In this document: piece by piece, positions 45,807 to 56,050 of the stretch | How the letters are laid out: each line of letters opens with the position of its first letter | Numbering within the stretch: position 1 is the stretch's first letter | Assembly: GCA_011109175.1 (NCBI GenBank) | Contig: RDEW01000011.1 | Coordinates: forward strand, 180,193 to 244,192 | From: Dicyema japonicum | Lineage: Eukaryota > Dicyemida > Rhombozoa > Dicyemidae | Reading direction: 5' to 3' | DNA length: 64,000 nt | Made by a program: the position numbers and the translations under genes | The notes under the pieces: generated by a model | What the model was told of the DNA's origin: nothing | Seen by the model: only the letters and a program-made list of their open reading frames with translations | The model's database searches: none

Positions 45807-46158
45807 TTAATACAAGGGAGCAGTGATTTGAAGTTCCTGAACGAGGATAAATGAAGAGATCTTATTGACTTTCAAAATCACTGCTCCCTTGTCGATTGAA
45901 AAAACTTTCCATGGCGAAACGCTACGCACGTGCTGAACCTACCTAGTTCACCTTCAAATAATTTTTGACTTTTGTAGAATACCATGACACATTAAGAGGT
46001 CTTTTGAGTCTCAACAAAATCGGATTATGATAGCTTGAGAAATCATGTCGAACATTCCCAGAAAAATACTCTGCAAGTACAGTTGGCTCAAAAAGTGTTG
46101 TCAACTCTTGTATTGTTTTTGCTTTTTTTCGTCGAAGATTAAGATCCATCAAATACAT
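45807..46158 (-). CDS. small unknown protein, 71 or 110 residues
   Basis: From an ATG in an A/T-rich context (46158) a clean frame reads MYLMDLNLRRKKAKTIQEL ... 'NPILLRLKRPLNVSWYSTK' and stops at 45943. Splicing out a 19-nt GT-AG segment (45933-45951) would extend it in phase by 41 residues to a TAA at 45807. The short version is basic and has no membrane segment or signal. I do not recognise a family. The extension runs through a perfect 17-bp inverted repeat, so it may be an artefact of non-coding sequence. Confidence 0.42.
45812..45892. ncRNA. strong hairpin, possible small-RNA precursor
   Basis: CAAGGGAGCAGTGATTT at 45813-45829 is exactly complementary to 45875-45891. Pairing continues for several more bases with one bulge, giving a stem of about 22 bp around a loop of about 35 nt. 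Size and shape fit a pre-miRNA, or a tiny inverted-repeat element. No other copy was noticed in the window. Confidence 0.35.
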
Positions 46159-46159
46159 T

Positions 46160-46400
46160 TTGAATAAAATAAATTAAAATTTGAAAAAGAAAAGATCACT
46201 TAATGCCAGTGTTTTTCTCTTAATAAATAGTGGTGATTCTTTGCAGTGGTGATTCTTTGTTTTTGGCTATAAAAAATTAAAATACCGCAAACGATGACGT
46301 TATTCTAGTACAAAATATTACATTGACTGTTAATTGTTTGTGCATTATCATTAATTGGCTATGAATAATACTCCGCTTTAAGCAGAACCGTATTACCACC
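46160..46400. other. AT-rich spacer
   Basis: No gene recognised. Contains the short duplication 'tagtggtgattctttgcagtggtgattctttg' near 46230. Confidence 0.3.
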
Positions 46401-46419
46401 CAAGCAGGACATATTTAAT

Positions 46420-46610
46420 TTAAGTAAGAACAGTTTTGTCGATGGGAGTCCTTTATAACGATCCGGTTCTTCTGTGAAATGTTCACTGAGGACTGCGTCA
46501 CTCGTCAAGCTAAAGTATCATAGATTCGTGGAACCTTTAGTCTGAATATATAGCAACCAGATTCGAACTGGGGACATAAGGCCTTTTGCCAGGCACTCGT
46601 TAAAAGATTT
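46420..46610 (-). repeat. SINE copy, degraded
   Basis: 'aagaacagtt', 'cgatccggttct', 'tgttcactgaggactgcgtcactcgtcaag' and 'gtggaaccttt' follow the order of the SINE at 59.6 and 63.4 kb. The right end ('cagattcgaactgggg') corresponds to the B-box region of the tRNA-like head. Confidence 0.65.
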
Positions 46611-46729
46611 GATAAAATAATTGATTAAGCAACTAATGAGAATAGGCATTTCAATTAGGAAAGAATCTAAAACTAAATATACCAGAATTCGCTCGAAATG
46701 GTACCAAGTAATTATTTAGTCTAAAGTTG

Positions 46730-46915
46730 TGAATATTTCTGGTGCGGCCGGAAGTATTACAGCCTCTTTCCTAAAGGAAATCGGGGGAAATTGGCCCACC
46801 GCAAGAAAGACGTGCGGGAAGCGGTCTGGCTGAGGCAACTAATTGGCATCGCAGTTGTCCGCGGAAACGCTTACTCCGTGATGTCAGCTTTCCCCCATAG
46901 TTACTAAATAATATT
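46730..46915 (+). mobile_element. last 55 codons of a nuclease-type LINE
   Basis: Plus-strand mirror image of 53940-54110, nearly identical by eye: 'GAAGSITASFLKEIG', 'ARKTCGKRSG'-like frame, ending 'VRGNAYSVMSAF'. It is a recent, very short, 3'-end-only copy. Confidence 0.75.
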
Positions 46916-47573
46916 TTATTGTTAATAAATTTTTTTAATATTAAAAAAATAAGGAAAATTAGAATGTCTAGTTCACTAAGTTACTACTTTAAAATGGTTC
47001 ACGATTAAATAAATTAAATATGACATGCTTAGGTATGCATTTGGATATTAATCCTGCTTTAATGGAGAATACCAGTGTGAATGAATATCAATGATGCCTT
47101 AATGAAGGATACCAATGCTTCTTCAATACAGAACTTGTTCTTTAAACAAAAGACTTGAAACCACAAATGTTTAAAATTAAACTTACTGAAGCTGATTTTA
47201 ACCGGTTACCTAAGTCGTTATAAGGTTGAGTTCTGGTGGGATAGCGTTGCTCCACTACGATAAATTTGTTTATCTTATAAATTTGGACATAATTTCTTGT
47301 GCCCCTTTCCAAATAAACTTGGAGATCGGAAACAAGTACTTTGAATAACCCATGTCTGGTTGAAATCCATTCCAGGCCACTTGGATAAGTCTACTGAGAG
47401 GTAACAAAGGAATTATTAGTTTTTTTGTCAAATGTTCTTAATAATTGAAACCACAAAGTTAAATCGTAAAATTTACAGAAATACAAGAATAAGCAAAATT
47501 TTCCTTAAAACCATTAATTTGTGCATTACGTGTCTCATTCATTATTTAATGTAATATTCTAAAATTAATTCAA
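46916..47573. other. spacer upstream of the zinc transporter
   Basis: No coding sequence recognised. Contains an imperfect duplication 'taatggagaataccagtg / taatgaaggataccaatg' near 47060 and 47100. Probably holds the SLC30A promoter. Confidence 0.35.
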
Positions 47574-48760
47574 ATGTATGAAGATAATGGTAATTTCTGA
47601 TTTAATGATATTTTTAAAGAAACTGACTCAGTCAGCAATAATTGCCATTGCCACAGTGAGAGATCTTCCGACGCAGCCTCGAAAAAAGCAAAAAAAAGTT
47701 GCTAATTGCCTTCATCATTTCCGGTATTTTTATGTTGTTGGAGTTCATTGGTAACGTTATTTTGCCATTTAGGTGGATTTTTATCAAACAGTATCTCAGT
47801 CATGACGGACTCTGCTCACATGCTGGTAGACGTCATTAGCATCTTTGTCGGTTATCTTTCTCTTGTGGTCCTTACTAAGCCATCGACCAAAAAATTCAGT
47901 TTTGGTTGGCACAGGATTGGTTTATGACTTTATAATTTGAAGAGGTTCTCGCCTCTCTTTTCTCTATGATTATGCTCCTCATTTTGACTGTCATCTTTGA
48001 CTACGCCGCAGTTAACAGAATCATAAGCAACGACTATCAAATTGATTCGAAGACCATGCTGATTGTCTCTGCATGTGGAGTGGTATTCAACATTATGTTG
48101 GTCGTTTTAACATTTCAGACTGGTTTCAGTTCTCCACCAAGGACACAACCATTCCCACCAGAAAGCAAACGAACTGTTTATAGACCCAGGTTGAAAGATC
48201 ATCAAGTGAATCATTTCAGACCCTGCAGCCTTCATTCACGTTTTAGGAGATTTGATTCAGAGCGTCGGAGTACTTATAGCGGCCATTATCATCTACTTCA
48301 AAGTACTTAAATGATTTACCTCAGCCGAACTTAATAATCGTTGACCCAATATGCACCTTTATCTTTTCCATTTTGGTCATCATCAGTACATATAAGGTTA
48401 TGAAGGATATTTTTTATGTTCTAATGGAAGGTATGTTTGAAATATTTCTGTTAGCTGTACCTGTCGGAGTTGACTACAACGTTCTTTGGAGTTGTCTGAC
48501 AGCTATCCCTGGAGTTATAGCTGTTCATAACGTCCGAGCATGGTCTATTACACATTCCAAGCTCGTAATTGCAGCTCACATAGCTGTTGGTTTGCCTTTT
48601 ATGTTACTGATTAGAAAGAGACAGAAATTACACCAAAATTTTGAATGATTGCTCAGACAAGCTCAAATTGGACTTTAACTTTTCAGAAATATATCTTCAA
48701 GTGGAAGAATATCACCAAAAAATGAGGAATTGTTCCGTATGCATTGGCCCTTCAAAATAA
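47574..48760 (+). CDS. SLC30A: vesicular zinc transporter, SLC30A2/3/8 (ZnT) type
   Basis: Cation diffusion facilitator that moves Zn2+ out of the cytosol into vesicles in exchange for protons. Introns: 47590-47619 (30), 47751-47772 (22), 47920-47942 (23), 48123-48141 (19), 48190-48219 (30), 48303-48324 (22), 48431-48454 (24), 48590-48614 (25). The model gives 330 residues, but one extra base is needed in the A8 run at 47690-47697; without it the frame breaks after 'SKKAKKS'. The N-terminus has 'NNCHCHSE', as in ZnT2/3/8. Both transport-site HxxxD pairs are present ('SAHMLVD' and 'HVLGD'). 'HNHSHQ' is the histidine-rich loop. The cytosolic domain reads 'VDYNVLWSCL ... VHNVRAWSI' and ends 'LQVEEYHQKMRNCSVCIGPS', as in vertebrate ZnT2/3. 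The 19-nt intron is the shortest in the window. Confidence 0.92.
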
Positions 48761-48813
48761 TGATCATTTTTTACTTTCAATTTTTATTATTAAAAGAAAA
48801 GTTTACAGGATAA

Positions 48814-49027
48814 CTAAGTTTTTCTCCTCTTGGAGAAGGAGTCGTTGACCTGAAACTCATCCGTTTCCTCCTCACCCGGGTTTCCTGGCATGCCATCGTA
48901 CTGATTTGCTAATTCCACCTGGCATGTCATCGACTGGGTGATTGGTTGCTGTAACCAAATCATCCTCGATAGTGCGCACTCCATATTTATACTCCACCAA
49001 CTTGCTCTCCAACGTCTTCTTGAGGAC
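48814..49027 (-). CDS. 3' end of an unknown gene (two exons)
   Basis: Minus strand: after a TTGTAG acceptor, 24 codons (VLKKTLESKLVEYKYGVRTI...) are joined by a 22-nt GT-AG intron (48934-48955) to 'SMTCQVELANQYDGMPG', ending in an acidic then basic tail 'VNDSFSKRRKT'. The join is in phase and removes an in-frame stop. No 5' exon was found; a dispersed repeat (also at 59446-59565) lies just upstream, so the gene is either truncated or continues past it. The tail could be a nuclear localisation signal. Family not recognised. Confidence 0.5.
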
Positions 49028-49079
49028 CTACAAGATTACGGATTTTTTAGATCAAATAATTTTCAAAGATGTTAGGTTT

Positions 49080-49245
49080 ACAAGGTCATCAGTAGGGCGA
49101 TTTTTATTTTGACTTTATAAAAAAATTGACTTTATGATAAATGTATCTACAAAAAAATTTTTAAAAAACTAATCAAAATCTTTATTAAAATACAGAATAA
49201 TGTAATTCAAAACGTTTTCGGGTTTAAAATTTTGGTCTTGATAGT
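49080..49245. repeat. dispersed AT-rich repeat
   Basis: 'gactttatgataaatgtatcta' to 'aatgtaattcaaaacgtttt' matches 59446-59565. It abuts the LINE at 49.3 kb, and both copies are followed by 'aaaattttggtctt' or 'aaaatctcggtctt'. Confidence 0.6.
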
Positions 49246-49269
49246 AATTTTTCCAATAAAGAAAAAATT

Positions 49270-49850
49270 ATCTCAACAAATAATGATTTTGCCAGAAGGA
49301 AGACCCTCGCTTGGGTAACGATGAACAAGTTGAAGAAAGAGTGGATTGGCAGACGACGATCCTGCACATCATTTCGTGTGAGACTGTATGAAGCCTTTGT
49401 CAAGCCGATCCTAATGTACAATTCATCGACCTGGGGAACGTCCAAAACCGAACAACTTGGACTAGACTTTTTCAATCGAAGACAACTTAGATCCCTACTA
49501 GAACTGAATCGGCCAGCAAGAATAAAAAAGGAATCGCTGTACAAGAGATGTTGCACGGGTCCACTGAGTCTCGAAATTGCTGATATGCGCTGGAGGCTAT
49601 TTGGACATATCTTGCGTATGATATTAGGCTCTTAGGCGCTCCAGCAAACAGCAATGGAGGACTACTTCATGAGACAGGGACCGTTCATTCGTAAACGCCG
49701 GCGTATTACGCTACCTGAAACACTCGACGAAGATCTAAAGCTTGTGAACAAACGTCTAAGAAGTGGGGACGACCTCAACGAGTTGAGGAAACTCTCTTAC
49801 GATCGAGGAGGTTGGAAGAGGTCGGTTCGGAGGATTTTTTGAATGCTGCA
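49270..49850 (+). mobile_element. LINE ORF2 C-terminal region, well preserved
   Basis: Frame 49321-49635 encodes 'SFRVRLYEAFVKPILMYNSST' (WGTSK follows), 'NRRQLRSLLELNRPARI' and 'RWRLFGHILRM'. After one stop the rest reads 'PETLDEDLKLVNKRLRSGDD' to the end. It is the best copy of the family also seen at 13.6, 34.4 and 35.0 kb. The RT core is absent (5' truncation). Confidence 0.8.
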
Positions 49851-51125
49851 CGAGTGAAATTATAACTATTATGATTTTACGAATGTTGCTTATAATAATA
49901 ATAAATAATGATGTGGAAGGACACTTTTTCAGATAGTTGTATATATATGTATAAATATGTTGTTTATCTACTTTTGTGGTAGAAAGCATTTGATTAACAA
50001 TTAATCTTGATTCCAGTACTTCCTGATTCCACATAAATCGTCCCCGAAATGCAATTTCTGAATGTGTCCAACAGCGTCTTGCGATCTATTGCAAAATAGA
50101 TTTGAACATTGTCTTACAGACAATCAAAGAGTTAGCCGCAGAAGACAATGGGCGACAAGATATTAAAAATATTTTCTTGGGATCAGAAATTCTTCCAATA
50201 AGTGTATTGACTTATTTCTGTCGCCGGATCTCAGTTTTGTCAACCAAAAAAAATTTTTTTTCAGATCGATAATAAATGACAATAAAACCTCAAAAATAGC
50301 TTAATTCTGTCAAAAAAATTCTGTCAAGTTGTTTCTGGCATAAATTTTCTACACTTTTTCGGCAAGCGTTAGTAGAAGGAAGATTATTCCAATACCCTCA
50401 AACAAGTCTCGTAAGCTTTAACTGTTCAACTTATGCGAAGGAATATCGGATTCAAAAAAAGCCTTGCAATTTTCTGGTTGCTTTAATTATAACTGTTCTT
50501 TGCTTAAAATAAAGTGTGTGTTCTGCCTGTGAAGAGCGACCCATGTGTCGGCTGATGGGACGAGAAAATCAATGGGTTTTATAATACTGAAACCTGTAAA
50601 ATAGTAATAAAAATAATAAACTTGCTAATTTGATATGCTTCTTAGACGATTATGCGATTCAATAAAAATGCTTTTTTGCAGGTATAAATGTCCTACACAA
50701 ATTTCAAAAAAGATTTCCTAGCGAGTTGATAGAAAATTCATCATGATATTTTCTAACAACTGACTGAATATTTTCAGTGTCATTCTTGATTGAACGCAGG
50801 ATCACAGTGAATGATGATAATTGATTCCACGCTACTCGAAAATTAAAAAATCAAAATCAATAAAAATTTTGACCTTTTTTGACATTACCCAAAATGTTGA
50901 CTTTTTTGACTTTATAACTTTTGATTAATATAATATTTTTGAGTAAATACTACATTTTTATAAGTTTTAAACAATTTAAAAAAAACAGATCAATTTTTGA
51001 CTTTATTGACAAAAATCGCCATAGTCATCAGTTAATGGTCGCACTTTCCGAACAGCTTAATCTTTTCAGTGTCATTCTTGATTGAACGCAGCATCACATT
51101 TATTTATTTTTTTTTATATAAAAAA
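49851..51125. other. AT-rich region without a gene
   Basis: No coding motif. 'cagtgtcattcttgattgaacgca' occurs at about 50777 and again at about 51067, bracketing about 290 bp, so one flank is duplicated. 50515-50540 contains a SINE tail scrap ('aagtgtgtgttctgcct'). Confidence 0.4.
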
Positions 51126-51129
51126 ATAA

Positions 51130-53810
51130 TTAATTCAAAAATTAAATTAAGGCATCTGGATGGCCATGCTATTTCCCCTAACAATAGCCAACGAGATACG
51201 TTCTCGGAACCAACCAGTCTCTCGCGGATCCTTGGTCACAGCTTGAATCATGGAGCCGATCTTACGAACCAACTCATCTGCTTGGGAGCCAAGGATTCCT
51301 GACGTTTCCACCGCGAATGGAACAAAAAGATACTCCTTCGAAATTCTCTGGTACTTCCTTCTCTTTCGTTCCTCGGCCTGCTTTGAAGCATGTCCTGGGT
51401 CTGAAGCAGAAGCAAACAAATTAGACGGGGAATAAGTATCAACACACGTCGCGTCTCAGATCAGGTTTCGTCCGTTGGCGAATGGAAAAGTCGTCATCCC
51501 ATCAGGGCACAAAAACAAATAGGACTTTTGCTTATCACAATTGACCGGAGCATTCAGGTACAAATTCATCCGTTCATCCCAAGCTCCCGACGGCGTCAGC
51601 GGTACGTTTAGTCCGGAAGTAGAGTGAAGGACCGTATCCACTAAACGCCTTGACGAGCCGAACGAAGATAAATAGGCGCCCAAAGCAACGTCCGAAGGAA
51701 GAGAAAGACCCAAACCACCGCAGGCTACAGGGAGTGAGGCCTGTAACCATCCGAAATCATCAAAACGAACATTAAGAATGGACCCCATCGTCGACCGGAT
51801 ATCCATATCAATTAACGATAGAAGGTCTTTTTCGGCGTAACATGGGGATCCCCGTAGAATAAAAAGGAATTTTGGAGAAGGAGACAATTCTTCAGCATAA
51901 AAAAGGCGACATGACGGTCCAAAAAACTCATCCTGTCGGCATACTGACGTAAATTAGTCCTCTTGCCTTCCAATAACTCCCTCACCCGGTTTACCAAAAT
52001 CCCACACCCAAGGAAGTCGAGAGAATCAATATGAGTCTCCCTAACCCCTGGGATGATTCGCAGAGTTTTCTATGAAAAAGGTAGAATGAATCGGAACTCA
52101 AATTCAGATTAATTGCTTCGCACTTTTCATTGTTAAATTCCAGACCGATTTTTTTACACAAACGTCTGATCGATGCAACTTTGGAGAGAATATCATCGGG
52201 ACTTCCACCGAGAATACGATCGTCCAGATACCAGACGTTCAGTGGAGTGCAACGGTCCTGGGCAATATGGAAGATAGAATAGAAGAGGACCGAGTGGGTC
52301 CCCCTGTTGAACTCCGGATCCGGACGAAATAATTCCACTGCCAAAAACAAGAGGGGATGGATCCGAATACGCGAGATACACAAAGGGATAAATCTGAGGA
52401 ATCCTCCTCCTACAGGTATCAAGGACGGTGTCCCTTCTGACTGAATTGAAGGCATTCCGGAGGTCCAATTTGAATAAAACTCTGTCCTCAACATTCAATT
52501 CAGCTGATTGTGACGCAAATTCTCTCACTGCGTGGATCCCAGCTTCACAGCCGCCATTGATTCCGACACCAAGCTGCGAAGGACAAAATTCGGCTGAAAT
52601 TCGGGAGATAACAAAACGACAAGCCATTTTTGCGGATAAACGTCGAAATACGTTTCCAATTGCAATGGGGCGAATACCACCATCTTTCTTTCCAAGGCCC
52701 GTTAGATTCGCCGAAAAGAGGAGATTCCGACCAAAATCGGAAACGTTTCCGGAAAGCATGCGAGCTACGAGATCCCGGGTTCGCTCCAAGAGTAGCGATC
52801 CAGGCCTGCCGACAGAATGGGACACCAAGTCTGACAGATGGCCAGGTTTGAGACCGTCAACTCCTCCACTGCTACTTCTTCGGAAAGAACAAAGAGCGTT
52901 GTAAATGGCTGAAGTGGAAATATCATGCATAGATTGTTCTGGACGAACAGGTTTACAAAAGTCTTCTGGTTCTGGAGGATGTTTCTGTCCCAATATACAG
53001 AGTGTCTCCTGAGTGGCTTTCACCGGGTCAGAATCCGTACAAACAGTTCGAACTGCAGCAGTAAGATCGCCCTCCATCAATTTCCTCCTGACACGAGAGC
53101 GAAGCCTCTCAGGAGCCATACTGGATTGTTTGGAATTGGACTTTGGGAAGTAATCAACTGGGGAAACAAATAATTCTTCAGCCAGGGACTCCCATGAATC
53201 CATAAAGGCACTCACGCGCTTCTTCAGGACATGGGATAGAGAGGGTTTCCGAGAAGATGGGGCAGGCTTACGCTCTAACCCCATAGCCAGGACAGGGAAA
53301 GAGAAAAGAACCATCCAATCCTTTTTCGAGCCATTGGACACAGCTTTCTCAATGCAAGAAGAAAGGGCAGAAGCAATTGAGATCAGGGAAGCCTTGGGAA
53401 TTTTGACAGGGATAATCTTCCTTTGTCGCGTGTTTGATAATAAAACCAGAAAATCCTCCGGAGACATGGCTTCCAGAAGATCTGATACAGATGATGATGA
53501 CACAAAATGATCATGAGGTTCAATTTTAGTGAGTTCCAGACGGCACGACCGACCACGAGGGAAGTGATCGAGCAATTTTCTTGGATAGTTTTTCACAACC
53601 TATGTGGTAGTAACCAACACATACAGAACATCGAATCCCGCACTTGCGAGAATTGGATACTCTGCACCCTTTGCATGAGGTGTCTTCGTGTAGTACATCA
53701 TAAAAAACAGACATGAATAGATAATAGGAGAGAGAACTGTATATATTAACGACGACATTTATTTTAAGCAAAGAACAGTCATAATTAGGGCAACCAGAAA
53801 ATTGCAATTT
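51130..53810 (-). mobile_element. long LINE with PHD-like finger, RT and R2-like nuclease domain
   Basis: Minus strand, N to C. A PHD-like finger 'CKGCRVSNSRKCGIRCSVC' ... 'YYHIGCEKLSKKIARSL' lies at 53560-53680. A 330-codon clean stretch carries 'SSSGGVDGLKPGHL', 'GGIRPIAIGNVFRRLSAKM', 'CPSQLGVGINGGCEAGIHAV', palm A 'LFKLDLRNAFNSVRRD' and motif B 'GVQQGDPLGPLLF'. After a frame change come 'VWYLDDRILGG' (YLDD catalytic box) and 'LEFNNEKCEAI'. The C-terminal 'CGGLGLSLPSDVALGAYLSS' follows, and the final 'KEYLFVPFAVETSG' ... 'FRERISLAIVRGNSM'. The nuclease segment between 'NGRNLI' and 'FASASDPGH' is deleted here but present in the 54.7- and 62.9-kb fragments. A 4-bp duplication (GTCGGTCG near 53555) breaks the frame after 'LPSWS'. 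Confidence 0.85.
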
Positions 53811-53929
53811 TTATTTTGAAAATTGCAAATAAAAATTTTTTAATTGTAAAAGATTGCATTACGGAAAAATTCCGAAATTATTTTTATTTTTTTCTGGAAT
53901 TAATAAAAATCTATTAACAATAAAATATT

Positions 53930-54560
53930 ATTTAATAACTATGGGGAGAGCGGCTGCTGACATCACGGAGTAGGCGTTTCCGCGGACAACTTGGATACCA
54001 ATTCTTTGCCTCAGTCAGACCGCTTCCCGCACGTCTTTCTTGTGGTGGGCCAATTTTTCCCCGATTTCCTTGAGGAAAGAGGCTGTAATACTTCCGGCCG
54101 CACCAGACGTCTCGATTACTACCGGTACAAAACGGTAGCGGTCTCCAATTTCGCCATATTTTTTAATCTTGATCGGCTGCCGATCCAGCAGACTGCGTCG
54201 AGCTGAGTATAATCGAGTTCGAGATAGAATCCACAACAGTGCAGTCCCATACGAGCGATTTTCCCTCAGTGAACGGAAAGATAGTTAACCCATCCATCTC
54301 CGCGGTCCAATCCCACAGGCTCCAGTACTGCCGGGAAGCCTGCCGCTTCAAGAGCTCGCATGACAATGTTGTTCATATCAGCATGGCGGGGTGCTCTTCC
54401 CACACTCCTTTTGCACGAGAGCGGGTGCAGCCCTTTGGCATCGACGATCCCTTCACAGCGACATTGGTGTCCGACGCAAACATCAGCTCCCAGGCGTTGT
54501 GCGATCCCAATCCGAATACAGTCATCGTCCAAAAGGGTCCTCAGGGATGAACACGGGAGT
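53930..54560 (-). mobile_element. nuclease-domain fragment of the same LINE family
   Basis: Minus strand: 'LLDDDCIRIGIAQRLGADVC' then 'GHQCRCEGIVDAKGLHPLSC' (CCHC-like), 'RHADMNNIVMRALEAAGFP', 'LEPVGLDRGDG', a short gap, then 'DRYRFVPVVIETSGAAGS' and the C-terminus 'VRGNAYSVMSAA'. Frame changes at about 54300 and 54200. Confidence 0.8.
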
Positions 54561-54649
54561 GCATCCAGCCACGCTCCGCTCCAATGGTTGGAAATTATTT
54601 ATTTATCTAATTTTATTTAGAACAACAAATAAATTAATTTAGACAATAA

Positions 54650-55140
54650 TTAGGACGACAGAATGGCGAAAACGTTACCTCTGATAATCGCCATTTCGAG
54701 CCTCTGCCTCAACCAGAGTCCCTCTTGTGGCTCGCACCTTTTTGAGGCGAGTTTGCTTCTAATGCTGTGGAGAAAAGCGTCCGTCTTCGCGCCTACAGTT
54801 CCAGTTGTCTCCACAGCAATAAAGGCGAAATGGTAATGGTCTCCGAGGAATTCGTACTTATGGATCTTCTTGACCTCCGCATGGTCGGCTGCGTCTCCAG
54901 AAAAGTGCGTTGCCGTCAGCAATCTGGCTCCTGAGAAGGTGTCCACACACGTTGCGTCCCAGACGAGTGATTTTCCGTGGGAGTATGGGAATAACGTTAT
55001 TCCATCCGGCCTTTTTCCGTCGCCTCTGTCTAAGTCCAATGGTTCCAATTGGGTCGGAAATCCCGCAGCCTTGAGGGCTCGAAGAATGATGTCATTGAGG
55101 GCTGCGTGGCTCGACCAGCACTTCGTCGGCAAGAGAGTGG
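54650..55140 (-). mobile_element. intact nuclease domain of the same LINE family
   Basis: A clean 160-codon frame: 'HAALNDIILRALKAAGFPTQ', 'LEPLDLDRGDGKRPDGITLF', 'HGKSLVWDATCVDTFSG', 'HYHFAFIAVETTGTVG', 'LWLRQRLEMAIIRGN'. The RPD-x15-D spacing with the following 'AVETTG' resembles the PD-(D/E)xK restriction-like endonuclease of R2-type LINEs. It is the best-preserved example in the window. Confidence 0.8.
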
Positions 55141-55189
55141 ATGTAATAGCCTCGAACTTTCATTAAATTATATATAATTGCAATTTATT

Positions 55190-55300
55190 GTCCTAGTTAT
55201 ATTAGCTAATCGAGGAGGATCAAGGAATACTCTTCACTTTTTTGTTTTCTTTTTCTTGGGTGTATATCCTTTTAGTCTATTGTTTCTCAAACTGGGGTAC
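55190..55300 (-). repeat. SINE fragment
   Basis: 'gctaatcgaggaggatcaaggaatactcttcac' plus T-rich tract and 'tgggtgtatatcc' match the middle of the SINE copies. Both ends are missing. Confidence 0.55.
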
Positions 55301-55659
55301 GCGGTACTTTTTGGACCAATAACCATAATTATATAGTGACGTACCTGTATTTCACAGCTTTTTGACGAAGAGAATTAAATGAAAAATTACAAATACCACG
55401 GTAACACACGACTAACTACTTACGTGATCCCGGCACGCTCCAAGAGACTTCAACTTGGGATGATACTTCCCCTTGAGCCCGCGAAACTCGTATCGACCAT
55501 ACAACGAGCCCTAATACCTGTTTAATGAGTCATTGAGGACGAAGCACTGAATTTTATTATATTTACCATTAGTTTTCAAAAATGCTTAAATTCACCTAAA
55601 ATATAACATTAGAAGTCATAACCTAAAAAAGATCGAAACTTACGATCCATAGCTACCAA

Positions 55660-55926
55660 AACATTAGGGATTTTGCACCATTCCAATGTCTATTTTTACC
55701 AATTAATTACCCTGAACTTTAAAGCATAAATCCATCAAATGAGGATGAGGTTTAGTCTGGGATATTAAATCTCTAAAGCAAACCATAGTGATNAACATTA
55801 GGGATTTTGCAACATTCCAATGTCTATTTTTACCAATTAATTACCCTGAACCTTAAAGCATAAATCCATCAAATGAGGATGAGGTTTAGTCTGGGATATT
55901 AAATCTCTAAAGCAAACCATAGTGAT
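55660..55926. repeat. 133-bp direct repeat flanking an undetermined base
   Basis: 55660-55792 and 55794-55926 are near identical (two differences noticed), separated by the only N in the window (55793). A join between two contigs that both contained the same sequence would look like this, so the duplication may be an assembly artefact. Confidence 0.9.
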
Positions 55927-56050
55927 GAGATCTACGTCACCACATCAACATTCCGACCAATCAACAACAAAGCCAATTAAAGAAAAATATTTTTTAAAAT
56001 CATAAAATTTTCATATTCAGTGTCTTCTTAAAAAAAAGAATTTAAAAAAA

